Positions 6,733-14,232 of a stretch of 16,121 nt of DNA are shown in pieces. The position numbers and the translations under genes are program-made. The stretch lies in NCBI GenBank assembly GCA_964538875.1, contig CAZIHO010000083.1, positions 1-16,121 of the forward strand. Direction: 5' to 3'. The notes beneath the pieces are model-generated. The model had not been told where the DNA came from. It searched no databases and was given only the letters and a program-made list of their open reading frames with translations. Each line of letters begins with the position of its first letter. The first letter of the stretch is position 1. This DNA is from CAZIHO01 sp964538875. Its GTDB lineage: Bacteria > Pseudomonadota > Gammaproteobacteria > Chromatiales > Chromatiaceae.

Positions 6733-9216
6733 CTAACTAGCTTCCTTGATAAGTCGCCGGGCCTCCACCTTTTGGATCTCATTCCCATCCCGCAGCACCT
6801 CGTCCAGGATTTCCTTGGCGCCCTCGCTGTCACCCATTTCCATGTAGGCGCGGGCCAAGTCCAGCTTGGTTTCCACTTCGTCGGACGAGGAAGAATCCCT
6901 GAGCAGGTCCGATAGGGGCTGGCTGACCGGCGTGAGGGCGGACTCTTCTAGCTGGAAGTCATCGAGCCGTAGCGCGGTGGGGTCATCCTCCGCCTCCAAG
7001 GGATTGCCGCCAAGATCGTCCAGGGTCCATTCTAACAGGGCCGAATCATGGATCGCCTGGGTGGCGGGGGAAACGTCCTCCAACGTCAGGGAGGTTTCCT
7101 TGGCCGATGACCGGGTGTTCTCCTCCACATCCTCCAGGGTAGCCAGGTCGCCGAGACTGATGGATAACTCCGACTCTTCGTCAAAGCTGAACAGGGGCTC
7201 CGACGCCGGTTCGGCACTGGTGTCCGGTGGGAGCGTGCCGGCGCGCGCAGGCGTCACTTCCACCGGGGTGGCTCCGTCCGAATCCAGGTTGGCGAACGCC
7301 GTGTCGAAGTCGAGATTCAGGTCCAAATCCCGCAAGAACTCGCTATTGACCAACGGCGCGCTGACCGGACTCCCTTGGGATTTGTCTAAGGAAACCGGCG
7401 CCGTCACCGCCGCGAAACTCGCCGGCGGCATGCCGGAAACCTCAGATTGCCGCTGGAGCCTGGACGCAGCACCCGGCAGGCTCTGGAACAGCGGGTGGCC
7501 GGGCACCAGTTCTTGGCCCATGGAAACCACGCGGCGCCAAAGCTGCGAATCCGGCTGGCCGCCGTCGGCTCTGTGCAGTTCCTCCGCCTGCGAGGTAAAG
7601 GACTCTTTGTTGCGGGTGGTGAAATAAATTTCCAGCAGTTTTACCCGTAGCTCCGACCGCTCCGGTTGTTTTTCGATGGCTTGCTGGATCAGGGCTTCCG
7701 CTTGCTGGTAGCGGCCATAGGCGATGTACACATCCGCTTCGGCCGCCGGGTCCACCTCGCCAGTTTCGTCTTGCAGCGCATCGATGTCACTAGGGGTGAA
7801 ATCACTGATGAAAGAAGACTCATCTCCGTCCGGTACCCGTTTGCGGGAATCCGGCTTCAGATCCCCGGACTCAGTCATGGCCAATGCTTCGGTGCCCACC
7901 CCGCCTTCTTGGAATGGCTGTTCCGCTTCGCGGCGCCGGCGCATCAGCAACCAGACTAGGGACAGCAACACCACCGCGGAGCCACCGGCGATTCCCATCA
8001 TAGTGGGATCCGCCAGCAACCCATCGAGGAAGGACGGCGCCGGCGCGGGCGGCGTCACCGGTTCGCCGGCCACCGGGGGCGGCGCGACCTGAGGCTCAGG
8101 TTGGGGTGTCACCACCGGAGGTTGTTCCGGGACCCCGGCCTTGACCGGCGGCGGAATGGCTGGTTCGGCGACCGGCGCAGGCGGAGGCTGTTCCACCTTG
8201 ATGTCCGGCGTTACGGGAGCCACCGGCGTCACCGGTGGGACGTCCGGCATCACGGGAATGCCTGGCTTGACGTCCGGCGTCACCGGAGGAAATGGCTCGG
8301 TCTTGGCGACGGGTGCTGCCGGTTCCGGAATCGGTTTGGTATCCAGTGGCGGCGGTACCGGGGGCGCCGGTGGTGGTGCCACGGGTTGTACCGGCTGAGC
8401 GACCACCTCGGGCGGTGGAACGGCAACCACAGGCTTCTCCACCGCAGGAGTCACCGGCGGAGTCCGCTCCCCTACCGGCGGGGTAGCGGACGGCACCCGC
8501 AACATGGCACCCTGCCGCAGCCGGTTGATGTCGCCATTGCTGAACGCGCTGGGATTATCTTGGAAAATCTGTTTAGCCAGCTTGTCCTTGCTGATCCCCG
8601 GAATATGCAGTTCCTTGACCAGCTTGGATAGGCTGACGCCGGGTTTGACGGGCCCATAGGGGACGGAGCCGGTCTTAGGTTCGACAGGGGCAGGAGCCGG
8701 AGGAGGGGCTAGGGCTGGTGTCGGCGCGGGTGCTGGTGCTGGCTTGGCCACCGGAGCGATTACCGCTGGCGCGGGCGCCGCCGCTACGGCGGTGGCTGGC
8801 GGAGCGGGCTGAGGCTTCTTTTTATCCGGTGGATCCAGGAGAACCGTGAATTCCCGCACCAAGCGGCCCTTGGGCCAATTGACTTCCACCAGAAAGTCTA
8901 GGTAGGGCTCCCGGATCGGTTCCTTACTGGTGACGCGGATGACGCTCGTGCCGTCTTCCCGGACCAGGGCGTGGAATTGCAGCTTGGTCAGCAGGTAGCT
9001 GCGATCCACGCCGGCGCGTTGAAAATCCGCCGCCGAGGCCAAGTTGGCCTTGACATCCTCCACATCATTCTGGTTGGCCAGAACCAAGGGGATATCCGCC
9101 ATGAAGGTTTCATTGAGCGACGACTTGCCCGAGATTGCTCCAAGACCTAAAGCCGACGCACCCGACGGGGCGAACGCCAAGGATACTGCCAACGCCAGGG
9201 ATAACTTGCGGATCAT
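6733..9216 (-). CDS. fimV: FimV: inner-membrane, peptidoglycan-binding type IV pilus/polarity protein
   Basis: FimV supports type IV pilus assembly and twitching and organises the cell pole in gammaproteobacteria. The 827 residues read in order: signal peptide (1 to about 22, ending ASA), FimV N-terminal domain (about 23-130, LGLGAISGKSSLNETF and YLDFLVEVNWPKGRLVREFTVLLDP), a Pro/Ala-rich linker, a LysM-like segment (about 185-242), a second Pro/Val-rich linker with repeated VTPDV-type units (about 250-395), one membrane segment (about 406-425, then RRRR), and a long acidic cytoplasmic region. That region has a TPR-like stretch (about 490-575) and the conserved FimV C-terminal motif (about 780-827). 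The ATG at 9216 is preferred over the GTG at 9222 because AAGGAG lies 6 nt upstream of the ATG, leaving no room for the GTG. It has its own promoter, separate from asd. Confidence 0.93.
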   Translation of the reverse strand: MIRKLSLALAVSLAFAPSGASALGLGAISGKSSLNETFMADIPLVLANQNDVEDVKANLASAADFQRAGVDRSYLLTKLQFHALVREDGTSVIRVTSKEPIREPYLDFLVEVNWPKGRLVREFTVLLDPPDKKKPQPAPPATAVAAAPAPAVIAPVAKPAPAPAPTPALAPPPAPAPVEPKTGSVPYGPVKPGVSLSKLVKELHIPGISKDKLAKQIFQDNPSAFSNGDINRLRQGAMLRVPSATPPVGERTPPVTPAVEKPVVAVPPPEVVAQPVQPVAPPPAPPVPPPLDTKPIPEPAAPVAKTEPFPPVTPDVKPGIPVMPDVPPVTPVAPVTPDIKVEQPPPAPVAEPAIPPPVKAGVPEQPPVVTPQPEPQVAPPPVAGEPVTPPAPAPSFLDGLLADPTMMGIAGGSAVVLLSLVWLLMRRRREAEQPFQEGGVGTEALAMTESGDLKPDSRKRVPDGDESSFISDFTPSDIDALQDETGEVDPAAEADVYIAYGRYQQAEALIQQAIEKQPERSELRVKLLEIYFTTRNKESFTSQAEELHRADGGQPDSQLWRRVVSMGQELVPGHPLFQSLPGAASRLQRQSEVSGMPPASFAAVTAPVSLDKSQGSPVSAPLVNSEFLRDLDLNLDFDTAFANLDSDGATPVEVTPARAGTLPPDTSAEPASEPLFSFDEESELSISLGDLATLEDVEENTRSSAKETSLTLEDVSPATQAIHDSALLEWTLDDLGGNPLEAEDDPTALRLDDFQLEESALTPVSQPLSDLLRDSSSSDEVETKLDLARAYMEMGDSEGAKEILDEVLRDGNEIQKVEARRLIKEAS
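8200..8290 (-). repeat. Imperfect tandem repeats coding for FimV Pro/Val linker
   Basis: Three copies of a related unit, GACGTCCGGCGTCAC-like on the plus strand, begin near 8200, 8237 and 8269, with GCGTCACCGG fragments between them. They encode the reiterated VTPDV/VMPDV linker of FimV. Such repeats can change in number by slippage or recombination, altering linker length between periplasmic domains. Confidence 0.6.
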
Positions 9217-9233
9217 CCTCACTCCTTTAAATC

Positions 9234-9248
9234 TCCGCCTCTTGCGGA
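9234..9248 (-). other. Small hairpin in fimV leader
   Basis: In the fimV leader RNA, TCCGC-AAGAG-GCGGA forms a 5-bp stem that ends 5 nt before the AAGGAG ribosome-binding site. It could influence translation initiation, but a stem this short may also be chance. Confidence 0.35.
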
Positions 9249-9286
9249 TTCGCCATCGGATTCAAAGACCCCGAGGAGCATCATAA

Positions 9287-9296
9287 ATCACGTGAT
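9287..9296. promoter_or_regulatory. Perfect palindrome ATCACGTGAT at start of fimV transcript
   Basis: The 10-bp perfect palindrome ATCACGTGAT lies 13 bp downstream of the fimV -10 box, at about +6 to +15 of the predicted transcript. Its position would suit repressor binding. No known regulator is assigned. Confidence 0.4.
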
Positions 9297-9308
9297 AATG
9301 CCGCTGTA

Positions 9309-9337
9309 ACTATATCTTAGAAAGAATATTTTGCCAA
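9309..9337 (-). promoter_or_regulatory. sigma70 promoter of fimV
   Basis: On the minus strand TTGGCA (complement of 9332-9337) and TATAGT (complement of 9309-9314) are separated by exactly 17 bp of AT-rich DNA. Each hexamer matches five of six consensus bases. Predicted transcription starts near 9302, giving a leader of about 85 nt before the fimV ATG. This is the best promoter in the window apart from that of tRNA-Phe. Confidence 0.75.
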
Positions 9338-9699
9338 TCCATCGGGATCCTTGAACAAATACTTGGGCCGGTCTACCCCGCGCTGCGGGCCAGGCTTAAA
9401 GCCCCATCTTGACGCAATAAAAGCCTATAAAAAAGTATCCTCGCATGGAGTTGCCGCGTCGGCAAGAAATCCGGACCGGATTACGAGGAGGAGGGCGGAC
9501 GGCGACGCCAGGCCCGCCTGGCATCCCCTAAGCATAACGGGAAAAATTTTAACTGTCGGTCCAAACGCCGGAAATTCGGCTTTTTTGACCGGGCGCAAGG
9601 AATGTTGGCCGGTAACCGGTCTAACGGCTCCGATCGTGGATTTATTGGCTTGGGTGGGGCGCGTCCCTGCGCTATGTGGTATCTGACCCGGACCCTAGG
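9338..9699. other. Gene-free interval between asd and fimV, with clustered inverted repeats
   Basis: No convincing gene is present. The stretch holds five short inverted repeats: TTGCCG-3-CGGCAA (9451-9465), AATCCG-3-CGGATT (9468-9482), GCCAGG-4-CCTGGC (9507-9522), GCCG-6-CGGC followed by T6 (9567-9586), and GGCCGG-3-CCGGTC with one wobble (9607-9621). On the plus strand the fourth resembles a weak intrinsic terminator, so a small plus-strand RNA is conceivable; a promoter for it is poor (TTGACG at 9409-9414, no good -10 box). On the minus strand the hairpins lie beyond the asd stop, where they could cap asd mRNA. No terminator with a U-tract was found for asd. Confidence 0.45.
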
Positions 9700-10815
9700 C
9701 TAGCCGCCCAACAAAATGCGCAGCATGCGCCGCAGGGGTTCGGCGGCTCCCCAAAGGAGTTGGTCGCCCACCGTGAAGGCGCCCAGGTATTCTGGGCCCA
9801 TGTTGAGCTTGCGCAACCGGCCCACCGGCACTTGCAGGGTTCCGGTGACCGCCGCCGGGCTCAGTTCCCGGACGCTCCGGTCCCGCTCGTTAGGAATGAG
9901 GCGCACCCAGTCGTTGGCGCTGGCCACCAGTTGGTTGATCTCGTCCAGGGGCACATCCCGGGTCAACTTGATGGTGAGGGCCTGACTGTGGCAGCGCATG
10001 GCGCCCACCCGCACACAAATGCCGTCGATGGGAATGGGTTGGCCGTCCCGGCCCAGGATCTTGTTGGTTTCCACCTGACCCTTCCATTCCTCGCGGCTCT
10101 GGCCGTTGTCCAGTTGCTTGTCGATCCAGGGAATCAGGCTGCCCGCCAGGGGCGCGCCGAACTGGGCTTGGGGGAAGCCGGGGTCCCGCAGCCGATTGGC
10201 CACCGCCTGGTCGATATCCAGGATCGCGGACGCCGGATTTTCCAATAGGGTGCGGCAGGACTGGTGCAGATCGCCCATCTGGGTCAGCAGTTCCCGCATA
10301 TTCTTGGCGCCGGCGCCAGAAGCGGCCTGATAGGTCATGGACGTCATCCATTCCACCAGCCCTTCCCGGAACAGGCCGGCCAGGCCCATGAGCATCAGGC
10401 TGACCGTGCAATTGCCGCCCACATAGTCCTTGACGCTGCGGTCGAGGGCCCGGTCGATCAGGTCCCGGTTGACCGGGTCCAGGATGATGACCGCATGATC
10501 TTTCATGCGTAGGCTGGACGCGGCGTCGATCCAATAACCAGTCCAGCCGGCGTCCCGCAGGCGCCCATGGACGGCGCTGGTATAGTCGCCACCCTGGCAG
10601 GTGACGATGGCGTCCAGGGACTTGAGCGCCTCGATGTCCATGGCATCCTGTAAGGTGGTGACCGGCTTGCCCACGTCGGGGCCGTCCTGTCCCACCTGGG
10701 ACGTGGAGAAGAACACCGGTTCCGGGATCAGGTCAAAATCCCGCTCCTGGCGCATCCGGTCCATGAGGACGGAACCGACCATGCCGCGCCAACCGACAAA
10801 ACCCACTCGTTGCAT
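9700..10815 (-). CDS. asd: Aspartate-semialdehyde dehydrogenase
   Basis: This enzyme reduces 4-aspartyl phosphate to aspartate semialdehyde with NADPH, the branch point to lysine/diaminopimelate, threonine and methionine. At 371 residues it is the long gammaproteobacterial type. It starts with the Rossmann nucleotide-binding motif VGFVGWRGMVGSVL. The catalytic Cys136 lies in VGGNCTVSLMLMGL, and the active-site His276 in RVGAMRCHSQALTIKL; ASGAGAKNMRELL is also typical. The ATG at 10815 matches the family start; the ribosome-binding site is modest (GAAGAG about 10 nt upstream). It follows leuB by 99 bp on the same strand and is probably co-transcribed with leuCDB. The gap contains an 8-bp inverted repeat. 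The enzyme is expected to be essential because it supplies the cell-wall precursor diaminopimelate. Confidence 0.96.
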   Translation of the reverse strand: MQRVGFVGWRGMVGSVLMDRMRQERDFDLIPEPVFFSTSQVGQDGPDVGKPVTTLQDAMDIEALKSLDAIVTCQGGDYTSAVHGRLRDAGWTGYWIDAASSLRMKDHAVIILDPVNRDLIDRALDRSVKDYVGGNCTVSLMLMGLAGLFREGLVEWMTSMTYQAASGAGAKNMRELLTQMGDLHQSCRTLLENPASAILDIDQAVANRLRDPGFPQAQFGAPLAGSLIPWIDKQLDNGQSREEWKGQVETNKILGRDGQPIPIDGICVRVGAMRCHSQALTIKLTRDVPLDEINQLVASANDWVRLIPNERDRSVRELSPAAVTGTLQVPVGRLRKLNMGPEYLGAFTVGDQLLWGAAEPLRRMLRILLGG

Positions 10816-10841
10816 GATGACTACTCTTCTGAAAGGTAAGG

Positions 10842-10893
10842 GAGACTCAAGGCCGGTTCTGCGCCCGTGTGGGGTTAAAAGCCGCTGAGTCTC
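10842..10893 (-). repeat. 8-bp inverted repeat in leuB-asd spacer
   Basis: GAGACTCA (10842-10849) and TGAGTCTC (10886-10893) are perfect inverted copies separated by 36 nt. In the leuB-asd transcript they could form a long-loop stem just ahead of the asd start and act in processing or attenuation. No U-tract follows, so plain termination is unlikely. Confidence 0.4.
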
Positions 10894-10914
10894 TGCTAGG
10901 GCCTGGCCTGAGGC

Positions 10915-11991
10915 TTACGCCAGCGCCGCCACCACCGCGTCGCCCATGTCCCGGGTGCCGACCTTCTGGGTACCAGGCGCGGCAATATCCGGGGTGCGCA
11001 GTCCCTGGTCCAGCACCTTGGATACCGCCTGTTCCACCCGTGCGGCCATCTCTGGCTGGCCGAGGCTGTAGCGCAGCATCAGCGCCACCGACAGCAGGGT
11101 GGCGAGCGGATTGGCGATGCCCTGGCCGGCGATGTCCGGTGCCGAGCCGTGGATGGGTTCGTACATGCCTTTGCCACCGGCGTCCAGGGACGCGGACGGC
11201 AACATGCCGATGGATCCGGTGAGCTGGGACGCACAGTCAGAAAGAATATCACCGAACATATTGTCCGTGACCATGACGTCGAACTGCTTGGGCCAGCGCA
11301 CCAACTGCATGGCGGCGTTGTCCACGTACATATGGCTAAGGGCTACGTCCGGGTAATCCTGGCCGACCCGGATCGCCACCTCGCGCCACAGTTCCGTGCA
11401 TTCCACCACGTTGGCCTTGTCCACCGAGCAGACCCGGCGGTTACGCTGGCGGGCGATGTCGAAGGCGACCCGGCAGATGCGGTCGATTTCCGATTCCGAA
11501 TAGACCAGGGTGTTGAAGCCCTGCTTTTCGCCGTTCTCCAGGGTGCGGATACCCCTGGGTTGGCCAAAATAGATGCCGCCAGTGAGTTCCCGCACGATCA
11601 TGATGTCGAGACCCGATACCACCTCGGGCTTGAGGGTGGAGGCGTCCGCCAGTTGCGGATACAAAATTGCTGGGCGCAGGTTGGCGAACAGGCCCAAGCC
11701 GGACCGCAACCCCAGCAGACCCTTTTCCGGACGCATGGCGATAGGCAGAGGCTCCCATTTGGGGCCGCCCACGGCGCCCAGCAGCACTGCGTCCGCTTCC
11801 TTGGCCAGACGCAGGGTCGCCTCCGGCAGGGGCGATCCGTCTGCGTCGATGGCGGCGCCGCCCACCCGGGCCTCCTCGGTCTCGATGTCGAGGCCGAAGC
11901 GGTCCTTGAGCGCGTTCAGCAACTTGACCGCCTCGGCGACGATCTCCACCCCGATGCCGTCACCGGGCAGGACAAGAATATTATGACTCAT
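10915..11991 (-). CDS. leuB: 3-isopropylmalate dehydrogenase
   Basis: This enzyme oxidises and decarboxylates 3-isopropylmalate to 2-oxoisocaproate with NAD+, the third dedicated step of leucine synthesis. Its 358 residues are of normal length. Motifs seen: LPGDGIGVEIVAEA at the N-terminus, the substrate-loop LTGGIYFGQPRG, VTDNMFGDILSD with metal-binding aspartates, and GMYEPIHGSAPDIAGQGIANP for NAD binding. The NAD-type residues after HGSAPDIAG fit LeuB rather than isocitrate dehydrogenase. The ATG at 11991 has GAAGGAA 8 nt upstream. It lies 17 bp downstream of leuD and 99 bp upstream of asd, all on the same strand, so it is the third gene of a leuC-leuD-leuB unit. Confidence 0.96.
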   Translation of the reverse strand: MSHNILVLPGDGIGVEIVAEAVKLLNALKDRFGLDIETEEARVGGAAIDADGSPLPEATLRLAKEADAVLLGAVGGPKWEPLPIAMRPEKGLLGLRSGLGLFANLRPAILYPQLADASTLKPEVVSGLDIMIVRELTGGIYFGQPRGIRTLENGEKQGFNTLVYSESEIDRICRVAFDIARQRNRRVCSVDKANVVECTELWREVAIRVGQDYPDVALSHMYVDNAAMQLVRWPKQFDVMVTDNMFGDILSDCASQLTGSIGMLPSASLDAGGKGMYEPIHGSAPDIAGQGIANPLATLLSVALMLRYSLGQPEMAARVEQAVSKVLDQGLRTPDIAAPGTQKVGTRDMGDAVVAALA

Positions 11992-12008
11992 GGTCAGATT
12001 CCTTCGAT

Positions 12009-12647
12009 TTAGTCGAACAGCCAGGGGGCCTGGGCCCGATGGCGGGTCTCATAGGTGCGGATGTCGTCCAGGTGCCAGAGGGTCAGGCCGATGTCGTCCA
12101 ACCCTTCCAGCAGGCAATGCTTGCGGAACGGATCCAATTCAAAGCGGATTTCTGGTCCCTGGTCCGGCGACAGGCATTGGGCTTCCAGGTCCACCCGCAT
12201 GCGCAGGGCCCGCTCCCCCTGGGCGGCGGCGAATAGACGATCTACCTGGGCGCTGTCCAAGGTGATCGGCAAGATGCCGTTCTTGAAGCAGTTGTTGAAG
12301 AAGATATCGGCGAAGCTGGGGGCGATGATGACCTTGAAGCCATAGTCCGCCAGGGCCCAGGGCGCGTGTTCCCGGGACGAGCCGCAGCCGAAGTTCTCCC
12401 GGGCCAACAGGATGCTGGCACCCAGGTAGCGGGGATCGTTGAGTACGAAATCCGGGTTGCGGGGCCGTTCGCTGCAATCCTGGCCCGGCTCGCCCTGGTC
12501 CAGGTAGCGCCAAGCGTCGAACAGGTAGGGGCCAAACCCGGCGCGCTGGATGCTCTTGAGAAATTGCTTGGGGATGATGGCATCCGTGTCCACGTTGGCG
12601 CGATCCAAGGGACAGGCGATGCCGGTGAAGCTGGTGAATTTTTCCAT
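12009..12647 (-). CDS. leuD: 3-isopropylmalate dehydratase small subunit
   Basis: This is the small (swivel-domain) subunit that, with LeuC, isomerises 2-isopropylmalate to 3-isopropylmalate. It has 212 residues, normal for the bacterial type. The N-terminus MEKFTSFTGIACPLDRANVDTDAIIP is characteristic, as are NFGCGSSREHAPWAL and FADIFFNNCFKNGILPI. The start is the ATG at 12645-12647; the reading frame is open upstream through the end of leuC, but those codons give arginine/proline-rich sequence unlike LeuD. The ribosome-binding site is modest (CAGGTA). It lies 19 bp after leuC and 17 bp before leuB, which indicates co-transcription and probable coupled synthesis with LeuC. Confidence 0.96.
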   Translation of the reverse strand: MEKFTSFTGIACPLDRANVDTDAIIPKQFLKSIQRAGFGPYLFDAWRYLDQGEPGQDCSERPRNPDFVLNDPRYLGASILLARENFGCGSSREHAPWALADYGFKVIIAPSFADIFFNNCFKNGILPITLDSAQVDRLFAAAQGERALRMRVDLEAQCLSPDQGPEIRFELDPFRKHCLLEGLDDIGLTLWHLDDIRTYETRHRAQAPWLFD

Positions 12648-12666
12648 TGGGATACCTGCTCTGGGG

Positions 12667-14070
12667 CTAGAAGGTCCGGGCGTCCACGAAGTGGCCGGCG
12701 ATGGCCGCCGCCGCCGCCATGGCCGGGCTGACCAGATGGGTGCGTCCCCCCTGGCCCTGGCGGCCCTCGAAATTGCGGTTGGAAGTGGAGGCACAGCGTT
12801 CGCCGGGCTCCAGCCGATCCGCGTTCATGGCTAGGCACATGGAACAACCCGGATCCCGCCACTCGAACCCTGCCGCCCGGAAAATCTTGTCTAGGCCCTC
12901 GGATTCCGCTTGCCGCTTGACCGGCCCGGAACCGGGCACCACCAGCGCCTGGCGGATGTTGGACGCCACCCGCCGGCCCCGGATCACCGCCGCCGCCGCG
13001 CGCAGATCCTCGATACGGGAATTGGTGCAGGAACCGATGAACACCTTGTCCAGGCGGATCTCCTCGATAGGCGTGTCCGCCTCCAGACCCATGTAGGCCA
13101 GGGCGCGGCGCATGCCGTCCGCCTTGACCGGATCCGCTTCCTGATCCGGATTCGGCACCGAGTCCCCGATGGTCACCACCATTTCCGGCGAGGTCCCCCA
13201 GGTGACCTGGGGCAGGATGGCGGGACCCTCTAGGACCAACTCCCGGTCGAATTGGGCGCCGGGGTCCGTATGCAGGGTGCGCCAGTAGGCCACCGCCCGC
13301 TCCCAATTCTCTCCCTTGGGAGCTCGGGCCCGGCCCTGCACATAGTCGATGGTCTTGTCGTCAACCGCCACCAAACCGGCGCGGGCGCCCGCCTCGATGG
13401 CCATGTTGCATAGGGTCATGCGGCCTTCCATGGACAGGGCCTCCACCGCATCACCGGCGAATTCGATCACAAAGCCGGTGCCGCCTGCAGTCCCCAGAAT
13501 GCCGATGATCGCCAACGCCATGTCCTTGGCGGTGACGCCCTTACCTAAGGCTCCTTCCACCCGGATGCGCATGGCCCGGGATTTCTTCTGGATCAGGCAC
13601 TGGGTGGCCAGCACATGCTCTACCTCCGAGGTGCCGATGCCGAACGCCAGGGCGCCGAATGCGCCATGGGTGGAGGTATGGGAATCTCCACACACCAGGG
13701 TCATACCGGGCAGGGTCGCCCCCTGCTCCGGACCCACCACATGCACGATGCCCTGGCGCGGATCGTCCATGCCGAGGAAGGGGATCTCAAATTGGTCGCA
13801 GTTCTGCTCCAGGGTGCTGACCTGCAAGCGGGCGATGGGGTCCGGAATACCCCGGTCCCGGTCCGTGGTCGGCACGTTATGGTCGGCGGTGGCCATATTG
13901 GCCGTGGCGCGCCAGGGCTGCCGGCCCGCCAAGCGCAGTCCCTCGAAGGCCTGGGGCGAGGTCACCTCATGGATCAGATGCCGGTCGATATAGAGGAGGG
14001 CGGTCCCGTCCTGGTCATAACGAACCACATGGTCGTCCCAGAGCTTGTCGTACAGGGTTTTGGCTGTCAT
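12667..14070 (-). CDS. leuC: 3-isopropylmalate dehydratase large subunit
   Basis: This is the aconitase-type large subunit that carries the 4Fe-4S cluster for isomerising 2-isopropylmalate. It has 467 residues. The start MTAKTLYDKLWDDHVV matches family members. Cluster ligands are Cys348 in FIGSCTNSRIEDL and Cys409 and Cys412 in DPGCSMCLAMN. VCGDSHTSTHGAFGALAFGIGTSEVEHVLATQ and the ATADHNVPT segment are also typical. The ATG at 14070 is chosen; a TTG five codons earlier (14085) has no ribosome-binding site. It is the first gene of leuC-leuD-leuB-asd, behind a plausible promoter with an inverted repeat in its -35 region. leuA is not adjacent here. No leucine-rich leader peptide is seen upstream, so regulation is probably not by classical leu attenuation. 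Confidence 0.96.
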   Translation of the reverse strand: MTAKTLYDKLWDDHVVRYDQDGTALLYIDRHLIHEVTSPQAFEGLRLAGRQPWRATANMATADHNVPTTDRDRGIPDPIARLQVSTLEQNCDQFEIPFLGMDDPRQGIVHVVGPEQGATLPGMTLVCGDSHTSTHGAFGALAFGIGTSEVEHVLATQCLIQKKSRAMRIRVEGALGKGVTAKDMALAIIGILGTAGGTGFVIEFAGDAVEALSMEGRMTLCNMAIEAGARAGLVAVDDKTIDYVQGRARAPKGENWERAVAYWRTLHTDPGAQFDRELVLEGPAILPQVTWGTSPEMVVTIGDSVPNPDQEADPVKADGMRRALAYMGLEADTPIEEIRLDKVFIGSCTNSRIEDLRAAAAVIRGRRVASNIRQALVVPGSGPVKRQAESEGLDKIFRAAGFEWRDPGCSMCLAMNADRLEPGERCASTSNRNFEGRQGQGGRTHLVSPAMAAAAAIAGHFVDARTF

Positions 14071-14119
14071 TTGCGCTATTCCCAAGTTGAATCAGGAGCA
14101 GCATAGGGGCGAGCTTGCC

Positions 14120-14148
14120 ATAAGACAAGTTCATATATTTCATGTAAA
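14120..14148 (-). promoter_or_regulatory. Probable promoter of the leuCDB-asd operon
   Basis: On the minus strand TTTACA (complement of 14143-14148) lies 17 bp from TCTTAT (complement of 14120-14125) in AT-rich sequence, about 50 bp before leuC. The -35 box is a five-of-six match and the -10 box four of six. The -35 hexamer is one arm of the inverted repeat at 14143-14160, so a regulator bound there would control the operon. Confidence 0.5.
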
Positions 14149-14160
14149 AGATTCTTTACA
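14143..14160. promoter_or_regulatory. Inverted repeat TGTAAA-6-TTTACA upstream of leuC
   Basis: A perfect 6-bp dyad with a 6-bp centre overlaps the predicted -35 box of the leu operon. Its size and position fit an operator for a dimeric regulator, for example a LysR-type or leucine-responsive protein. The assignment to any family is speculative. Confidence 0.45.
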
Positions 14161-14192
14161 GGAATGATTATGCCCGGATGTCCACCCGGCAA

Positions 14193-14215
14193 CCGGGGTC
14201 GGGGCCGGACCCCGG
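14193..14215 (-). terminator. Perfect 8-bp GC hairpin downstream of the small-gene locus
   Basis: CCGGGGTC (14193-14200) and GACCCCGG (14208-14215) form a perfect 8-bp stem with a 7-nt GC-rich loop. A second short stem (CCCCG/CGGGG) partly overlaps it. It lies after the small-gene transcript and before the leuC promoter. The stem would be very stable, but no U-tract follows, so a termination or RNA-stabilising role is inferred from position. Confidence 0.45.
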
Positions 14216-14232
14216 ATACGGGGCCTGAGGGG

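Noticed and set aside
9409..9438. Possible plus-strand promoter (TTGACG then TATAAA or AAGTAT)
   Set aside because: TATAAA is only 11 bp from the -35-like box, and AAGTAT at 18 bp is a poor -10 match; there is no supported gene downstream.
9351..9686. TTG-started open frame of 111 codons on the plus strand between asd and fimV
   Set aside because: It has no ribosome-binding site, a terminator-like hairpin lies inside it, it covers the fimV upstream region, and its translation matches nothing I recognise.
12648..12794. 49-codon upstream extension of LeuD
   Set aside because: It overlaps the end of leuC and gives Arg/Pro-rich sequence; LeuD homologues start at the ATG at 12645-12647.
12242..13306. 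Open frame of 354 codons on the minus strand across leuC and leuD
   Set aside because: It overlaps the well-supported leuC and leuD in another frame. The product is Gly/Pro/Arg-rich and resembles no protein.
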